Source: Laetiporus sulphureus 93-53 (Eukaryota > Basidiomycota > Agaricomycetes > Polyporales > Laetiporaceae). From it: DNA of 64,000 nucleotides. Position 1 is the first letter of the stretch. Each line of letters opens with the position of its first letter. The stretch covers positions 392,829 to 456,828 of the forward strand of contig NW_024468517.1 in the NCBI RefSeq assembly GCF_001632365.1. The letters are read 5' to 3'. Below, in pieces: positions 1 through 12,674 of the stretch. The position numbers and the translations under genes were made by a program. Under the pieces are notes generated by a model that was given only the letters and a program-made list of their open reading frames with translations, ran no database searches and had not been told where the DNA came from.

Positions 1-3000
1 AACACTCCTAATGTTGTCGCTGAACAACACGCCATTGTCAAGGACGACGCGTTCCCGCGCGTGCCTCTTGACCTTCAGCTAGCCGGATTCTCCTCATCCA
101 TGGACATATCTCCTCACCTCGCCAATCTGTGCAGAACTTACGGGGCCTTTCAACAATTCATTGCTGATCAAGTCAAGCCTTGCATTCAGTCAATATCTCC
201 TAGCGACGTCGATGAGTTGACGGATGCCATTGCGACCACCTCTAAGGCTCTTTCAAAGACCGCAATCCCGCATGACATCCCAACTGATCAGAGGAACAAG
301 CTTGCGAAGTCTCTACTCAATCGGAAACGGCGAGCATGGAGCGACCTTCTCAAGGAGCTGAAACGGATTGGTTTCTCCACGAATGCGAAGCCAGAGGTGT
401 TAGAACATATGCGAAATCCTCGTCAATTCAGAGAACAAAACCTCGGAGGCTCGACGTCCCCCGACGCACATACTGCAGCAAGGAGCGGAGACTACTTATA
501 CCGTGTGGCTCACATTTTACCACGACTCAGACTGGTTATGGGGAACCATCACCAGGACTTGACCACGAGAGAAGTTCAGAGGGGCGTTATGCTCGTCGAG
601 TCTGGCTTCGCAATGGGTGTTGAGTCTCGAGTCTGGTGCGTGTACTTATCTTCAGTTCTGATGTGTGACTAATTGGAACTCTAGCATTATGAATGCATCG
701 CAGACACTTGAACGACTTAGTAAAGTAGTCTCTCGCCTTTGCATGCTCACCCATGGCAGAGTAGTTTCTTCAGGAGCCACAATCGCAAAACAAGTCTCGA
801 TAGTCCATAGTTTCATTTGCAAGGTGCGACACGCCCTCGGAGAAATCCTACATGACCGACGATATATGGAGAACGCCGTATCTGGAGAAGTTACTGACGA
901 GTTGAGGCTCGCGATTGAGACATCCAGTAACCTTCAGGAGCGTCTGTCACAAATTCTCGTAAATATACATTTAAGTGCTACGCCAATTCTTCTGGAAGGT
1001 ATGTGACGGTTCTTTTCTCCTGATAGCTCAGCCCATGTACCTCCAATGACAGACGAGCACAAAATGGTCAAGGAAGCTCAAGAACATCTGACGACGATTA
1101 TTGCAATGTCCTGTCGGTGGGCTGCGAGCCAAGATCCTATCAATGCTTATGCACGACAGCTGCACATCTGGCTCCAGGACTACAGCCACTACGAGATAGC
1201 CTCGGTGCCTTACGAGCAAGGCCCTGATGGGACACCTGCACTGATCGATGTACTACTGATCAGGATCCAGGAGATTCTGGCAATCTGCCCGAAGGACCAG
1301 GACAGTTCAACAGAAACTAGAAATGGCTTTATCCGTCATGATTGCGAGTTATCGATCAAGATGACGCGCACTCTTGGGCTTGACGTCGTTTTGAGTCAAT
1401 GTGACGCGGTCCTCAATGAAACCGCTCGCTGTTCAAAAGCTGCACTGCAGCAAAGGCTTTCACGGATCCTGCCATTCCTGGTTCAGTTCATGGACATGGC
1501 GAAAGAACAGCTGTTGCGTCAGAGCGCATGGACCAATTCACTTCTGAAGCTCGAGTACGTTGCTTGTTCTGTGATACTCAGCGTCGCCAGAGAAGGTTTC
1601 TGCCGGCCTCCTGACGTGGAAGAATCGGATTCTGGAGAGGGCGATGTTGAGGTGGATGCTGAAGGTACCGGAGTGGGAGAGGGCAAGGGGATGAATGATG
1701 TTAGCAAAGAGATCCAGGATGAAAATCAAGTTGAAGGGCTGAAGGGAGAAGAAGAGGATGTCGATGAAGAGACTGAAGCTGCGCAAGATGGTGCGATCGA
1801 GATGAGCGATAATGTAGATGCTCGTTTGCAAGATGTGGCAGGAAGCGACCACGAGGAGGAGGATGATGATGATGAAGACGATGCGGGCCCTGAGGAGCAA
1901 GTGGGCGATCTGGATGCGTCATCGGATCCTGCAGCTGTCGATGAGAAACTCTGGGGTGATGAGTCAGGTCCGTCAGAGCCTGAACGGGGTGATGGCAAGA
2001 CTAATGAAGACCATTCACGTCGCAACGGAGAATCTGAGATTGTGGCCAAGGAGGACGAGACGATGAAGGAAGCAACATCAGACAAAGGTCATGATGCGGA
2101 GGCGGCACCAAAGGACACAGATGCTGAGCCAGAGGAAGACATTCAAGGAGACGGTGGTGAACCACAGGAAGATGAAAATGGTGAACCTCTAGACGAGTTC
2201 ATTCCAGACACGAATATATTGGACCTGCCTGACGACATGAACTTCGACGCTGAGAAGGAGCGACCTGACCAGAATCAAGATGAGAATGATATGGATATGG
2301 GTAAGGATACGGACGGGATGGAAGAGGAAACACTCGAGCAGTACGAGGAAGGCGAAGATGCTCCGCAAATGCTTCAGGATGATCTGCTACATGCAGAGGA
2401 AGAAACAGCCGATGGTACATCCCAAGTCAGGCAAGAAGATGCCGGCGGCCCCGACGCCCCTCCAGACGAGACAAAGGATCATACTACCGCTGCGGCCGAT
2501 CTTCATGCAGGCGATGGCGTCAATGATGGCTCTCCTCAAGATGCTTCTGGATCTCCGAGTCATCAGAGTGCCCTCGACCAAGGGACCAGCGCTGTTGAAC
2601 AAGCTATAGGGGCAGGCAAAGCCACTGCTTGCAGCGATGAGCAGGAGGACAGCGTGATGAACGATGAAATGAACGGTGGAGCGGAGTAAGCTCATTTGCC
2701 ATTTATGTTACCACGATCAGAATTGATGGTTGAATGCTTAGGGCTCCTCAAGACGAGCGCGACCATGAAAGTACTGGCGAAAATGCATCGATTTCGACAC
2801 AATCCCATCCTGGCGGTGCATCCTCTCGTGCGGCTCTTGAACAGACCTCAAGGAGCTCACTTCGTAACCTTGGTGACGTTCTGCGGGACGTAAGTCGGCG
2901 GTTTGATGACATCATGGACACTGAGGGGCTTCCTGAGGAGAAGGCTCAGAACGATGTCGATGACACTTCTCAGATGCAATACTCGCATCCCGATTCCACT

Positions 3001-4269
3001 ATTGACCAGATGCAGGCCTTAGGACCGGCTCCACAGGATCAAGCTGCCAAGCTTGACGAGCTCAGTTTCTCAGATGGGAAAAGCGAGCCAAATGTCTCAA
3101 TGACATACATGGAAACTGAGCCTCAAGAGACACAACAATCGCCGGATCGGGTTGCTGCTTTCCACTCAGAGCGATCATCGCAGATCATAGAGGAGGGTAC
3201 GGAGAAAGCCATGACCAAAACAGAGATTCGTTCACGGTTACTGGGCACAGAAAGCGGTGAATCTAGTGCAGCTCTCCCATCGACCCTAGACATGGTCTCT
3301 CTAGAAGAAGCGTCGAAAGACGTCGAATCCAAGTTGCGAGAGTGGCAAGCTAGTGGTCAGCCTTCGGAATGTGCAGGGGATATCTGGCGCCTTTATGAAT
3401 CACTCACACACGACTTGTCCTACGCTTTGTGCGAGCAGCTACGACTGATTCTGGAGCCGACCCAGGCAACGCGACTGAAGGGTGATTATCGCACCGGAAA
3501 GAGGCTGAATATGAAGAAGATCATTCCGTACATCGCGAGCGAATTCACAAAGGACAAGATCTGGTTGCGGCGGACAAGGCCCAGTCAGCGAGAGTACCAA
3601 GTTCTGATCGCTCTGGATGACTCGAAGTCCATGGCAGAGTCGCACTCCGTTCATCTCGCATACGAGACGCTAGCACTAGTTTCGAAAGCTCTCAGCCGTC
3701 TTGAAGTGGGCGACATCGCTATTGCGAAGTTCGGCGAAACTGTGGACGTTCTGCACGCTTTCGACGGTGGCCCATTCACAGACCAGGCGGGAACGAAGGT
3801 CATCGACGCATTTCGATTCGATCAGAAGGCTACGCAGGTGCTCTCGCTTGTAGAGACGAGCCTCCAGCTCCTCGAGCAAGCCAGGGAGAGGCGCACAGTT
3901 AGCTCTGCGACTGCATCGGACTTGTGGCAGTTAGAGATCATCATCTCTGATGGTATTTGTCAAGACCACGAGACGCTCCGCACGGTCCTGCGAAAGGCAG
4001 AGGAGCAGCGCGTCATGGTCGTCTTCGTCATTCTCGACTCGCTTCATACGAAAAGCTCAGCAGACGGAGAGTCCGCAATCCACAACTCTATTCTGTCGAT
4101 GACCAACGTGGCCTACAGAAACGTTGACGGTCGCATGGATATTCAGATGGAACGTTACTTAGATACCTTCCCCTTCGAGTATTACGTCGTCCTGAGGGAT
4201 GTGGAGGCTCTCCCAGATGTTTTGTCAGGTACATTGCAGCAGTTCTTCGAAAGAGTAGCAGAGAGTTAA
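1..4269 (+). CDS. MDN1: Midasin (AAA+ ribosome-maturation ATPase), C-terminal part, 5' end outside window
   Basis: Midasin/Rea1 is the giant dynein-like AAA+ ATPase that strips assembly factors (Rsa4, Ytm1) from pre-60S particles in the nucleus and nucleolus. The frame is open to base 1, so only about 1376 C-terminal residues are here. Exons that keep phase are 1-635, 685-998, 1032-2685 and 2742-4269. The third intron-exon join uses a 33-nt intron, which is very short. A long Asp/Glu-rich linker (about residues 520-870 of the visible part) is followed by a C-terminal VWA domain from about residue 1150. Its MIDAS motif reads ALDDSKSMAESH (DxSxS), with a later IIISDG. In midasin this domain grips the UBL domains of its substrates. 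Acidic linker plus terminal VWA/MIDAS is diagnostic of the family. The gene ends in TAA and runs convergently into the GCFC gene. Confidence 0.93.
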
Positions 4270-4616
4270 TTTTCATGTTCGTATCTACAACTGATTGCAT
4301 GTACTATCATTCTTGTATAATCTATAAAATGCGGCATGTCATACAGTGGAAACTTCATCATCACGATATATGTTCGACAGCGGAACGAGCCACGCCACGA
4401 TATATCGCAGCCGAAGCTACATCGGGCGGGTCAGTAAAAAACTTCGCTATTGCTCTCCCGAGAGCTAGTCCAGATGAACGTGTGAAGACGGACAGTCATC
4501 CTGCCCTAGCACGATCACCTGCAGTGACTTCAGTCACTGGATGGAAACCCTCGGAACCTCACACAAGAACTGTCCAATCCGCACTATTGAAAGTCGTATA
4601 AGATGCATTGACAGGG
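4270..4616. other. Intergenic, convergent 3' ends
   Basis: This spacer separates the stop codons of the midasin gene and the GCFC gene. It should hold both 3' UTRs. I see no ORF or structural RNA in it. Confidence 0.6.
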
Positions 4617-7516
4617 TTATAGTCGTACGCGTGCTTGCAAAGACTCAGAAATCATATCCTTCGGCATGATCTGAGCCACCTGTACGACCACTGTGCATCA
4701 GCATCACGATGGATATTGTACACGTGTGGCTTACCTTGCGCATATAGTCCTCCCCACCAACCTCCCATCCGCCTTCCGCAACAGGTTGCATGTCATTATC
4801 TATTAAAGTCTTCGCCAACTGGCCGATACCAAACCTCTCGCCAGTGTACTTCCTCCACTGAAGGATGTTTCGCAGGAGCTTATACCTTCTAGCAAGAAAA
4901 CGGCGACGAGCCGGTATTGCCTCAGGGTCAAAGCGGGGTTTGTTAAGCGCTAGGTATGTGGTGATGAGGGAGTGAGTGCTCGTCACTGCCGCTTGGAACA
5001 CGTTGAAGACAGATTTCAACATCATCTGGAAGGACATAGTCAGCAGATGGGATTATAGGTTTATGCATAAATTAATACCTCAAACTTCAAACTGTCTTTC
5101 TCCACTGATGCTTCCACCTGTTCCGCGAGATTGGTGAGCTTCCGCAGCTCAGTAGCGGAGTAGGGATCAAAGCCACCACCCTCCAACAGCTTGCAGAGTC
5201 TGGGGATCACGGCCGTGGAAATCATCGCGGAGACTAGGTCACCATCTGGTCCTAGTTCTGGTTCCTCATCTTCATCCGCGACGCTTCGAGAGCGCGGACG
5301 TGAGTATTGATAGAGCGAGTTGTACCATGAGAAGCTATCCAATGTCTTGCCATCCTGTAAACCGACACTATTGAGCTCATATCCTTCATAATGGATATCA
5401 AGGTACATCACCTCCAGCGGACTCCACCCCAGAATCTCCAATCTCGCCCAGAACTCCCACGCGCCCACCGTTCCCAGGCCACCCCACGCGCCTGTATAGC
5501 TGTCGCTGAACCTTGCTCTCCACTCCCCGAACCACTTGCCCAACCCGCGGCTCGGATCGCGGAACTCCTCCGCCTTCACGTCCGCCATCATTTCCTTTGC
5601 CTCCCGTGCAAGCCGACTCAACGCGGTCTGGTAGTCGGCCGCATCCGATGGTGGGAGTGAGGAGTCCGTTGAGTATCCCTCGTCTTCCTGCTGTTGCGCA
5701 CGACCGCTTGCTCGTCGCCGGATGCGCCGGACGTCGCGCGCGTTGAGTCGATCACGACGGGCGATGGTTGGGTTTGCTCGGGGGGCAACACGGCCGAGCT
5801 CGTCCAGCTCGTCTTGTTGTGGTTGAGTTTGTGGTAGAGAACCGAGGAAGAGCGAGAGGTCATCTTCATCCTCTGCATGCCGCCGCTGAGCGATCATCTC
5901 GGCACGCTCCTTCAGCAGATATATGTGCTCGTCCTCGAGCTTTTCCAGTTCGGGATACTGTCACGAAGCAGTCTCGGCGCATTGAGCATTGTAAGATGAA
6001 GCAAACGACTGACCTTCTCGTCTAGGAACGTAGCCACGCTCTCGACCCATTCTCTGAATGCGGCAAACCAACTTCTCTTATCTTCGGCCTTCGCGATCAG
6101 CTCTCGCATCTCTTTTCCACGTGCCTCAAGCTGCTCCTGTTCTTGCCCTAACGAGGCCATCGACACGGAGTGCTGCGCATGAGATGTGGTGAGTGCCGTC
6201 AGAGACTGTGTGAGTCGCGTGACTGCCGCTCCCAGCGTAGGAATGGGAGTGATAGGAGGGACTGAGGGGTGATTAGCAACAGTATCAGGGTAAGAAGTCT
6301 TCTTGAAACACTTACTCGGTGCAGGCTTGTATGTCGGCTTGGCCGCCTTTGTGGTCTCTTCGAAACGCAGCCCTCCTCTCCGTAACTGCTCCTGCTCCCA
6401 TTCAATGGTCTCCTCGTCTTCCTCCTCGCTGGCATCGCGATGAGCAGTGGCCCACCTATATAGAATAGATGACGTACGCATCAACTATCATTTCATTCAT
6501 CTCTTCTCTGCGTTTCCGCGCCTCAACCTTTCTGGACTTCTTGCCTAACGCTATCCTCTCCTGAGCACTGGTGTATTCGGCATACTCTGATTAATCAAAG
6601 TATGAGTCTTATGTGAGTCATCGCAATTGCATACACGTACCGTCAGCGGCATCTCCTAGCTCGTCCTCCTCTCGCACCAAGCGACTGTCCGGATGCGGTC
6701 CTTGGGAGAAATCGCTGCGCTTTGAGACAGACAATGATATGTAGTCTTCTCCAGGTCCATTTGCGCCCAGTGTTCGTAACCTCTCGCGTTTTTGCTTCGC
6801 AGCTAGAATCGATGAGCCAGAGAGGATCGCTGTCTCGGACTCAGCCTCGGCTAGGGAGCGGGAGGCAGTGAGCATTGGTGCAATTGAGAAATGAAAGACG
6901 ACGACACAGACTAGAAATATCTATCACGCTTGAAACGGACGACTGCATGAGCGAATCTGCGTCAAGAGACACGTCTGCGTCGTAAGACATGTTCTGATCT
7001 ACCGACATTGACGGACGAGCGGTCGGTGTGCTTGCCTTGAGCTCGGACAGGTATGCTGCATCATATGTAGGCGTGCTAGTGGACCTGGGTGTGGAAGGCA
7101 GCTCGATGGACGACGGTACGACATGTCTGCAGGCAAGTTTTGAGTTAGCTCACCCTTCGAGCAGAAAATATTGTATATGTACCCTGGAAAGGCCGGGTGC
7201 TTCCCAACAGTCAGTTTCTTGCTGAGGTTGGACTTCTTCACCTGAAACACTTCGCCGTCCCCCTCCTGCCCACTCTCTCGGCCATTAGCACGCGTCCAAG
7301 AAATACGGTCCGACGCCTCACCTCCTCTCCTCCAAAGCTCAACCTAGACTCGCGCGTTTTCAGCTTCTTCTTCAACTTTGCTGCAAGAGTGCTGGGAGAC
7401 TCTTCGACATCCTCTGCCTCTGCGTCTCCTGTGCTTTTGAGATCGGTTGGAGTCGACACGCGACGCTGAGTGTGCTTTGGCTTTGTCCGCTTGAACACAA
7501 CAGGGGCGTCAGCCAT
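4617..7516 (-). CDS. GCFC-domain protein (PAXBP1/GCF-like splicing factor)
   Basis: Homologue of the GC-rich sequence DNA-binding factor/PAXBP1 family, nuclear proteins linked to spliceosome disassembly and intron turnover. Ten exons join in phase for 801 aa: 7516-7322, 7265-7183, 7126-6912, 6850-6641, 6586-6478, 6428-6316, 6261-6014, 5957-5079, 5025-4735 and 4679-4617. The N-terminus is basic (VFKRTKPK). It is followed by LSFGGEE joined to EGDGEVFQVKKSNL and by the family block PSTPRSTSTPTYDAAYLSEL. A Glu/Arg-rich coiled-coil region comes next (EWEQEQLRRGG). The C-terminal half is the GCFC domain, beginning near WFGEWRARFSDSYTGAWGGL and including FWARLEILGWSPLEV. The 6912/6850 join uses a weak donor (GTCTGT), the least certain boundary. 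The start ATG at 7516 precedes a typical family N-terminus. Confidence 0.85.
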
Positions 7517-8114
7517 GATGATTGTAGAAAGCAGTCCGCCGAGCGGTGAGAGTGCGACACAGAAAGTCTAGCGATAAGCGCTCATCGCGTTGGTGCCACA
7601 GCTTAAAGCCAACGAGTTGCTCTCGACGTGCCCTGTCGACTGCCTGTATACGCTACGCGTCTTATCGGAAGTGCGGTTTTATAAGGTTGGGCGTGTCTTC
7701 GAGCTTTGTCTGCTGTGGATTATCAGTCGGGGACTCCATATCTACGAAGCGAGCAGCTGCGAGCGGGCCCGAATTAACTGAAGCTCCAGCCCGTCGCTTA
7801 CAGCTTCGTATATACCAGCTCTTGTGGAAAAATCGCACTTTCAGACGTTCAAGCACTAGCTTGGTGAGCCTCACGATGTTCGTCAATTTGATTGCCGTTA
7901 TTCACGCTGAATGCTACGCTACCGCACATGACAGTGAAGCTACTGTAGAGTCGTGCGGCACGCTGCAACATAGTGGCCTCGTATCACCATCAGAGTGCCT
8001 CGCTCCATATCTACAGAACTAATCAGGTGCGGACTGTCTACATCTCGCTACGTGCTCGACGTGACTTCCTGTATGTCCAGGTGTCGTTCACTATCGCTGC
8101 ATTGGCACTGAGCC
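7517..8114. other. Intergenic, divergent promoter region
   Basis: This stretch lies between the starts of the GCFC gene (minus) and the peroxin gene (plus), so it should hold both promoters. ORFs here look like chance: cysteine- and serine-rich reading with no domain. No clear TATA box was seen. Confidence 0.5.
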
Positions 8115-9802
8115 ATGAGCAGCTCTCTAGACTACGTCGAGATACCCTCCTGCGCTACCCGTCTTCAACCACTTTCCTCGGGCAATGGTGAGGAAATACG
8201 TCCTGCCCCTAAGGTCCTCACCTCTCTCCCGCGGCCCTCGCAGCACGTTTCGACCCCATCCTTCTCCTCTATCACGTCTCCGACCCTCTCCTCTCATGGC
8301 CAATCGGGCTCCAACATGCTCTCTCCATCCAAACTAGCTTTCACCACCATACCACAGTTGCTACTTATCTCTACTCTACAAGTCCCTGCCAATGCACCCC
8401 CTGCCCCACGTACTGCGAAAGGCGTGCAACGCCTGTTGTCGACGCGTGACCCGCTCTCTATCCCGAGCACGACCGTCAATTTCAAGCGGTTTGTTGCGCG
8501 CGTGGGTCCCGTGTTCTGGTTGCAAGATCGTCTGGAGGAGATCTTGATGTGGAGGAAGGGAACGCGGTATACGACCGTGTGGATGGCAGCTTACGGATTT
8601 CTTTGTAAGTCTACTGTATGCTGACCGACGCTGTTCATGTCGAGGCCGCCGATTTGGTGACACTCATACAAGTCGCCAGGCTACTTTCCTCGGTTGGTGC
8701 TGTTGCTCCCACATGTTGCCGTGCTCAGCGTGATGCTTGTGATGCATCCGGCTCTACATGCTGCAGACAGTGACGATGCCGCAAAATCCGAAGTACCGAC
8801 TCCACCGCCCGCACAAACTAGCGAAGGTAGTGTCGACTGGTTCGCAAATGTACAGGCTATTCAGAACCTCATGGGGGCCTAGTAAGTCCTCTTTCATTAC
8901 TCCGAGGACCTGCTGGTGATCGCCTTAATCCAGCTCAGACGTTCACGACTACGTCCAACCTGTCATTCCTCACTTCACGAACCACTCACCGTATTCACCC
9001 GTCATTCTCACCTTCGTACTCGCCTCTCTCTTCCTCATGGTCCCCGTCGTCTACCTTCTACCGATCCGCACGACCTTCCTCATCCTCGGCCTCGCACCTC
9101 TCGTCTGCACACACCCCTTCGTGCGCCTCAGCCTCTTCCCTGCGCTCCTAGCAGGTGCTCACCCGATCTTTACCTCTCTGCGAATGCGGCTGACGCGCAT
9201 CATTGACGATGACCGGCTGGAGGACAAGCACTGGCGTTCAGAGATGAAAGAGGTGGAGCTATTCGAGAACGAGCGCTGGATGGCCAGCGGGAGCAACGAC
9301 GATCACAGCAATCCTGATGCAGGATGGAGCAAGGCAAACTTGAAGCCGGCGGACCGCAAGCCATGGACGAGAGGACGGGATGGGTGGAGCGGGATTACGG
9401 GCGACGGGAGTGGGGATGTCAGGTCAGGTTTTGTCACCCTTTCAGATTCATCTCCCGTTCAGTGTCTATGCCGAGCAGAGCTGATATGGACTCCATGCAG
9501 CAGCAACCTCACATTTTCTCTTGCCCCCGGATGGTTGTTTGTCGAAACGGAGGACTGGCGGCCGGACCTGGAGGGCACATGGATTGCTCCCAGTCATGTA
9601 GACGGAAGTAGGTGCATCGTGTTACCTCTCGGATAGTGCGGCAGAACTGACGGACACTTACTCAGATGGCTGGGTGTATACGAACGATGCTTGGCTGGAC
9701 CCTCACCCAGCACCGCTAGAGGAGTGGTGGTCGAGCGGGTTGACGAGAAGGAGGAGATGGACGAGGAGAATCTACTGTGATCCTGAACTTGCAAAGCAAT
9801 AA
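8115..9802 (+). CDS. Pex24p/TECPR-type integral peroxisomal or ER membrane peroxin with dysferlin domain
   Basis: Member of the Pex24p family (Pex23/28/29/30/31/32 group), ER or peroxisomal membrane proteins that control peroxisome number and ER contact sites. Five exons keep phase for 474 aa: 8115-8604, 8680-8881, 8934-9422, 9501-9607 and 9666-9802. A Ser/Pro-rich N-terminus is followed by the reticulon-like hydrophobic segments YFPRLVLLLPHVAVLSVMLV and VILTFVLASLFLMVPVVYLL. The C-terminal dysferlin domain has its N-part around FENERWMASG...GWSKANLKPADRKPW. Its C-part is GWVYTNDAWLDPHP...EEWWSSGLTRRRRWTRRIY, ending with the expected aromatic/arginine pattern. Intron 3 (78 nt) is a multiple of three without a stop, so a retained-intron reading is also open. 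The named Pex30-type role is inferred from the domain order. Confidence 0.85.
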
Positions 9803-10005
9803 TGTGATTGTTCATTCATGCACCGGTCGTCATGTTTTATATAAATGTACTTTTCATGTCTGTTGTTTTGAAGAAGGGGATAGTAGCGTCTACATACCGC
9901 ATTCAAGATACTTTAATGGATCAGTATTGAGCCCGATCGATCGTATAGAGTACATCATGACTGCAGGCTCCGTGGCAGAACACTCATCGAGCTCTCGCAG
10001 ACATC

Positions 10006-10011
10006 TATATA
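10006..10011 (+). promoter_or_regulatory. Possible TATA box
   Basis: TATATA lies 53 bases upstream of the ATG of the DUF3605 gene. It is a short A/T motif, so chance occurrence is possible. Confidence 0.3.
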
Positions 10012-10063
10012 CCTCTCAATCCAGTTAATTTCCTTCCCAGCTGCACGCACCACTGTGGACGCG

Positions 10064-11198
10064 ATGGCCGTAACGGTGACCACCGACGACTCGACTCTGA
10101 CGCCTGAGAGTGTGCCACTCGGCACCGGCCCTCCCACCCGCGAAGAGCTGCTCGTTTACTATCCAGCGAAGTTTACGTGGACACAGTTGAAGACGTTCAT
10201 CAATTCTGGGTGCGTCTACAGCTTGTACCGGTGTGACCAATCTGAACTCATGTCAGCACACAGCGACCTGGGCTTGCTCAAGAGAGACAGGAAGCTTCAG
10301 GCGAGGTACGATGCGTGGGCTGCGGGGATTAGGAAGAAATATGGGTCTACGGGTATGTCTTGCTTACATTTTTTGTTGTGTTTGTGCACCATTAGCCTTG
10401 ATGCTTTGCAGTCAACTATTTGCTCTCTCATCGCCTGCAGTGGGGCAAGCCGGACCAGCTATCTGCGCTTCACTCTATTCTGGACGAGCAGGATGATAAT
10501 CAAAACGAATGCATGCATTCTGCGCAGGCGCAAGGACCCACCTCCGAGACCCTTGTTGTTGGCGAACTCCCACCTATTCCAGCGGACGCACCGCCCTACT
10601 TTACCGCAGACACGCCTCCTGAGCTCATCAGCATCACCATGAACGACTGGCCCTACTCCGGTATGCTCCCCGTCTTCAAATTGCCGTCTTCCCTTCTCAC
10701 CACTTGATAGTACCTCCCGAGATTGAGCATACGCTCGTCTGGGCCCGCCTTCCCATTATTCCACCAGATCTCCCGCCGTCCATCGCCCCGCGGGTCCTTC
10801 AGGACGGCATGTGGGGCTTCACCGGCTCGATTGAACCCGCGCCGTCCGCGGACACGCTCCCAGACTGCCTGCCGTCTCTCGCGGAGTGGGACGTTACGCT
10901 TGACAAACTCGTGCGTTCGCCGCCACCCACAGAGGAGGAGGCGGTGCTGCTAGAGAAGCTGAGCCAGGAGATAGATGCGTTCGTGCAGAAAAGATGGAAA
11001 GAGGCCGAATGGGAGACGGCTTGGTTTGTAAATCCTCCGGTGAGTATCACAATGACGTATGTATGGTCGATGTGCTGACTTGATATGTTGCAGAGGCTGC
11101 AGAGCATACCGGGTCTCGCACATGCCCACGTCTTCGCGAGACACAAGTCCCCAAAAGAGACTGCGGAATATTTGGAGAAGAAACAAGATTCAGTTTAG
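10064..11198 (+). CDS. DUF3605 / N-acetylglucosamine-induced protein 1-like
   Basis: Fungal DUF3605 protein, related to the Candida N-acetylglucosamine-induced protein Ngi1. The biochemical role is unknown. Five exons keep phase for 305 aa: 10064-10209, 10264-10352, 10412-10660, 10711-11039 and 11094-11198. The family core is visible. It includes FTWTQLKTFINSG near the N-terminus, YGSTVNYLLSHRLQWG, NDWPYSVPPEIEHTLVWARLP in mid-protein, and the closing WETAWFVNPPRLQSIPGLAH with HVFAR. ATG at 10064 is the first in frame. An upstream GTG extends the frame by only three codons. The gene is convergent with RNA1, with about 230 bases between stop codons. Confidence 0.82.
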
Positions 11199-11431
11199 AA
11201 ATCATCCATAGACGACGCGCGGACTGGTACATTCTACCGTTCATACCATTCGTTATCTCAGGTCAGAATAAATTGGAAGCACTTTAGAACTCGTATATAA
11301 TGGCTCTAGGACGTAAATGATGAATAGGATACAGATTGCAATAATAGAAAGTCAACGTCTGAACTTGTACAATGCCCCCTAGCAGACCAGATAAGACCTA
11401 GAAATGGAACTTGTGCACCATGCTACAATGA

Positions 11432-12674
11432 TCATGAGCTGATCTCCACCTTGCTGAGCCTCTCCGCGAGGGCGTCTGCCTCCTTATCCAACTCGTCCTT
11501 GGGGCGCGCCTCGATCGCCTTTGCTTCGTCCTCGGTTTCTTGTGGTTCTTCTTCCTCCTCCTCCTCCTCCTCCTCCTCTTCCTCTTCTTCCTCGTCATCA
11601 AGTACAAGCTTGCCACCCCTCACCTTCATCATCTCCAACATTCTCGCGATCGCCTCGTCCTCCTCCTCGATCTCATTCCACTGCATCTCCAACACCGTCA
11701 ATAGCGGTAGATGGATCTCGAGGCTCCCAGCAAGTAGCTCAAACGACCGTGCCTCGAAGTTGTTGTTCTGCAGCTGGAGAATCTCCAGTTTCGGGTTTGA
11801 GCCGGTCGCAAGCGCCTCGAGTACCGGAGATACAACGCCCTCCTCAGCAAGCACGCAGTCGGAGAGGTTCAGTATACGCAGGGAAGGCCACGCCCGGAGC
11901 GCCCTGGCCATGGCCACAGAGCCTGCCTCGCCGAACGTGTTATCTTGCAGATCGAGGTGCATCAAACTCACGCAGGCCGAAAGTCCATGCACGAGCGCCG
12001 CAGCGCCCGCCATCCTGATCCCATTCTGCGGCATGCGCACCTCTGTGAGCCCCCCATGCGCTGCGAGCGCCACCGCCCACGCGTGTGCGGCGGTGTCCTC
12101 CAGCCTATTCCGCCCGCACACGATGATGCGCAGGTTAGACTTCTCGCCCGCAGCCGCGCTGAGCTCGGCGGAGCGCAGTAGTGCGTTGGCGACGATCTCG
12201 CCGCCGGCGGGGCCGAGCCCGTTGTTGTTGAGCCGGAGGATCTGAATGGAGCGGTTGTGCGTGAGGAAAGGGACCATGGGGTCGACGGAGCGACCGCCGA
12301 AGGCATTGTCGGAGAGGTCAATCTCTACAAGCGTTGTTTTGGGGATGAGGGCATCGCAGATGGCAGCGAGGGCGAGCGGGATCTCGTTGATGAGACGGCC
12401 GGTGAAGATGTCTGCAAAGTCTGCGACCTACAGTACATTAGTAAGCATTCGTTAGTATCTAATTGTGCGAGAACAAGGAAGGATTCATGCGTACCCTCAA
12501 AGCCGTTGTCTTCGTGAGGAACTCTGCGAGAGTCTCTGCGGCCTCCACACCGATCGTGTTTCCCCCGAGATGGATCTCCTCGATCGTCGTCGGGACATCC
12601 TTTAGGTAGGGCTCAATGTCGGCTCTCGTGTCGAGCTTGAGCCCGCGTCCTTGAAGTGAGAATATGTGCGACAT
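11432..12674 (-). CDS. RNA1: Ran GTPase-activating protein RNA1/RanGAP1
   Basis: Cytoplasmic GTPase activator of Ran/Gsp1, which keeps the RanGTP gradient that drives nuclear transport. Two exons, 12674-12495 and 12427-11432, join in phase 0 for 391 aa, close to the 386 aa of fission-yeast Rna1. At least eight leucine-rich repeats of ribonuclease-inhibitor type run through the protein (LGGNTIGVEAAETL, EIDLSDNAFGG, ILRLNNNGLGPAGGE, MHLDLQDNTFGEAGSVAMA, EILQLQNNNFEA). The catalytic-region N-D/N pattern in RLNNNGLG fits RanGAP. The C-terminal tail is a long uninterrupted glutamate run and then a Glu/Lys-rich stretch, as in other RanGAPs. The 264-codon ORF on the opposite strand is only a mirror of this acidic, repeat-rich sequence. 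Confidence 0.92.

Noticed and set aside
6455..6477. 22-nt intron in the GCFC gene
   Set aside because: A 49-nt intron with the same donor and a downstream acceptor (6429-6477) is in phase and gives a better match to the family (…IVDA|EEEDEE).
7546..8022. 158-codon plus-strand ORF
   Set aside because: Lies in a divergent promoter region and has no domain-like pattern.
11451..12245. 264-codon plus-strand ORF rich in serine
   Set aside because: Antisense shadow of RNA1. The Ser run is the complement of the poly-Glu tail.
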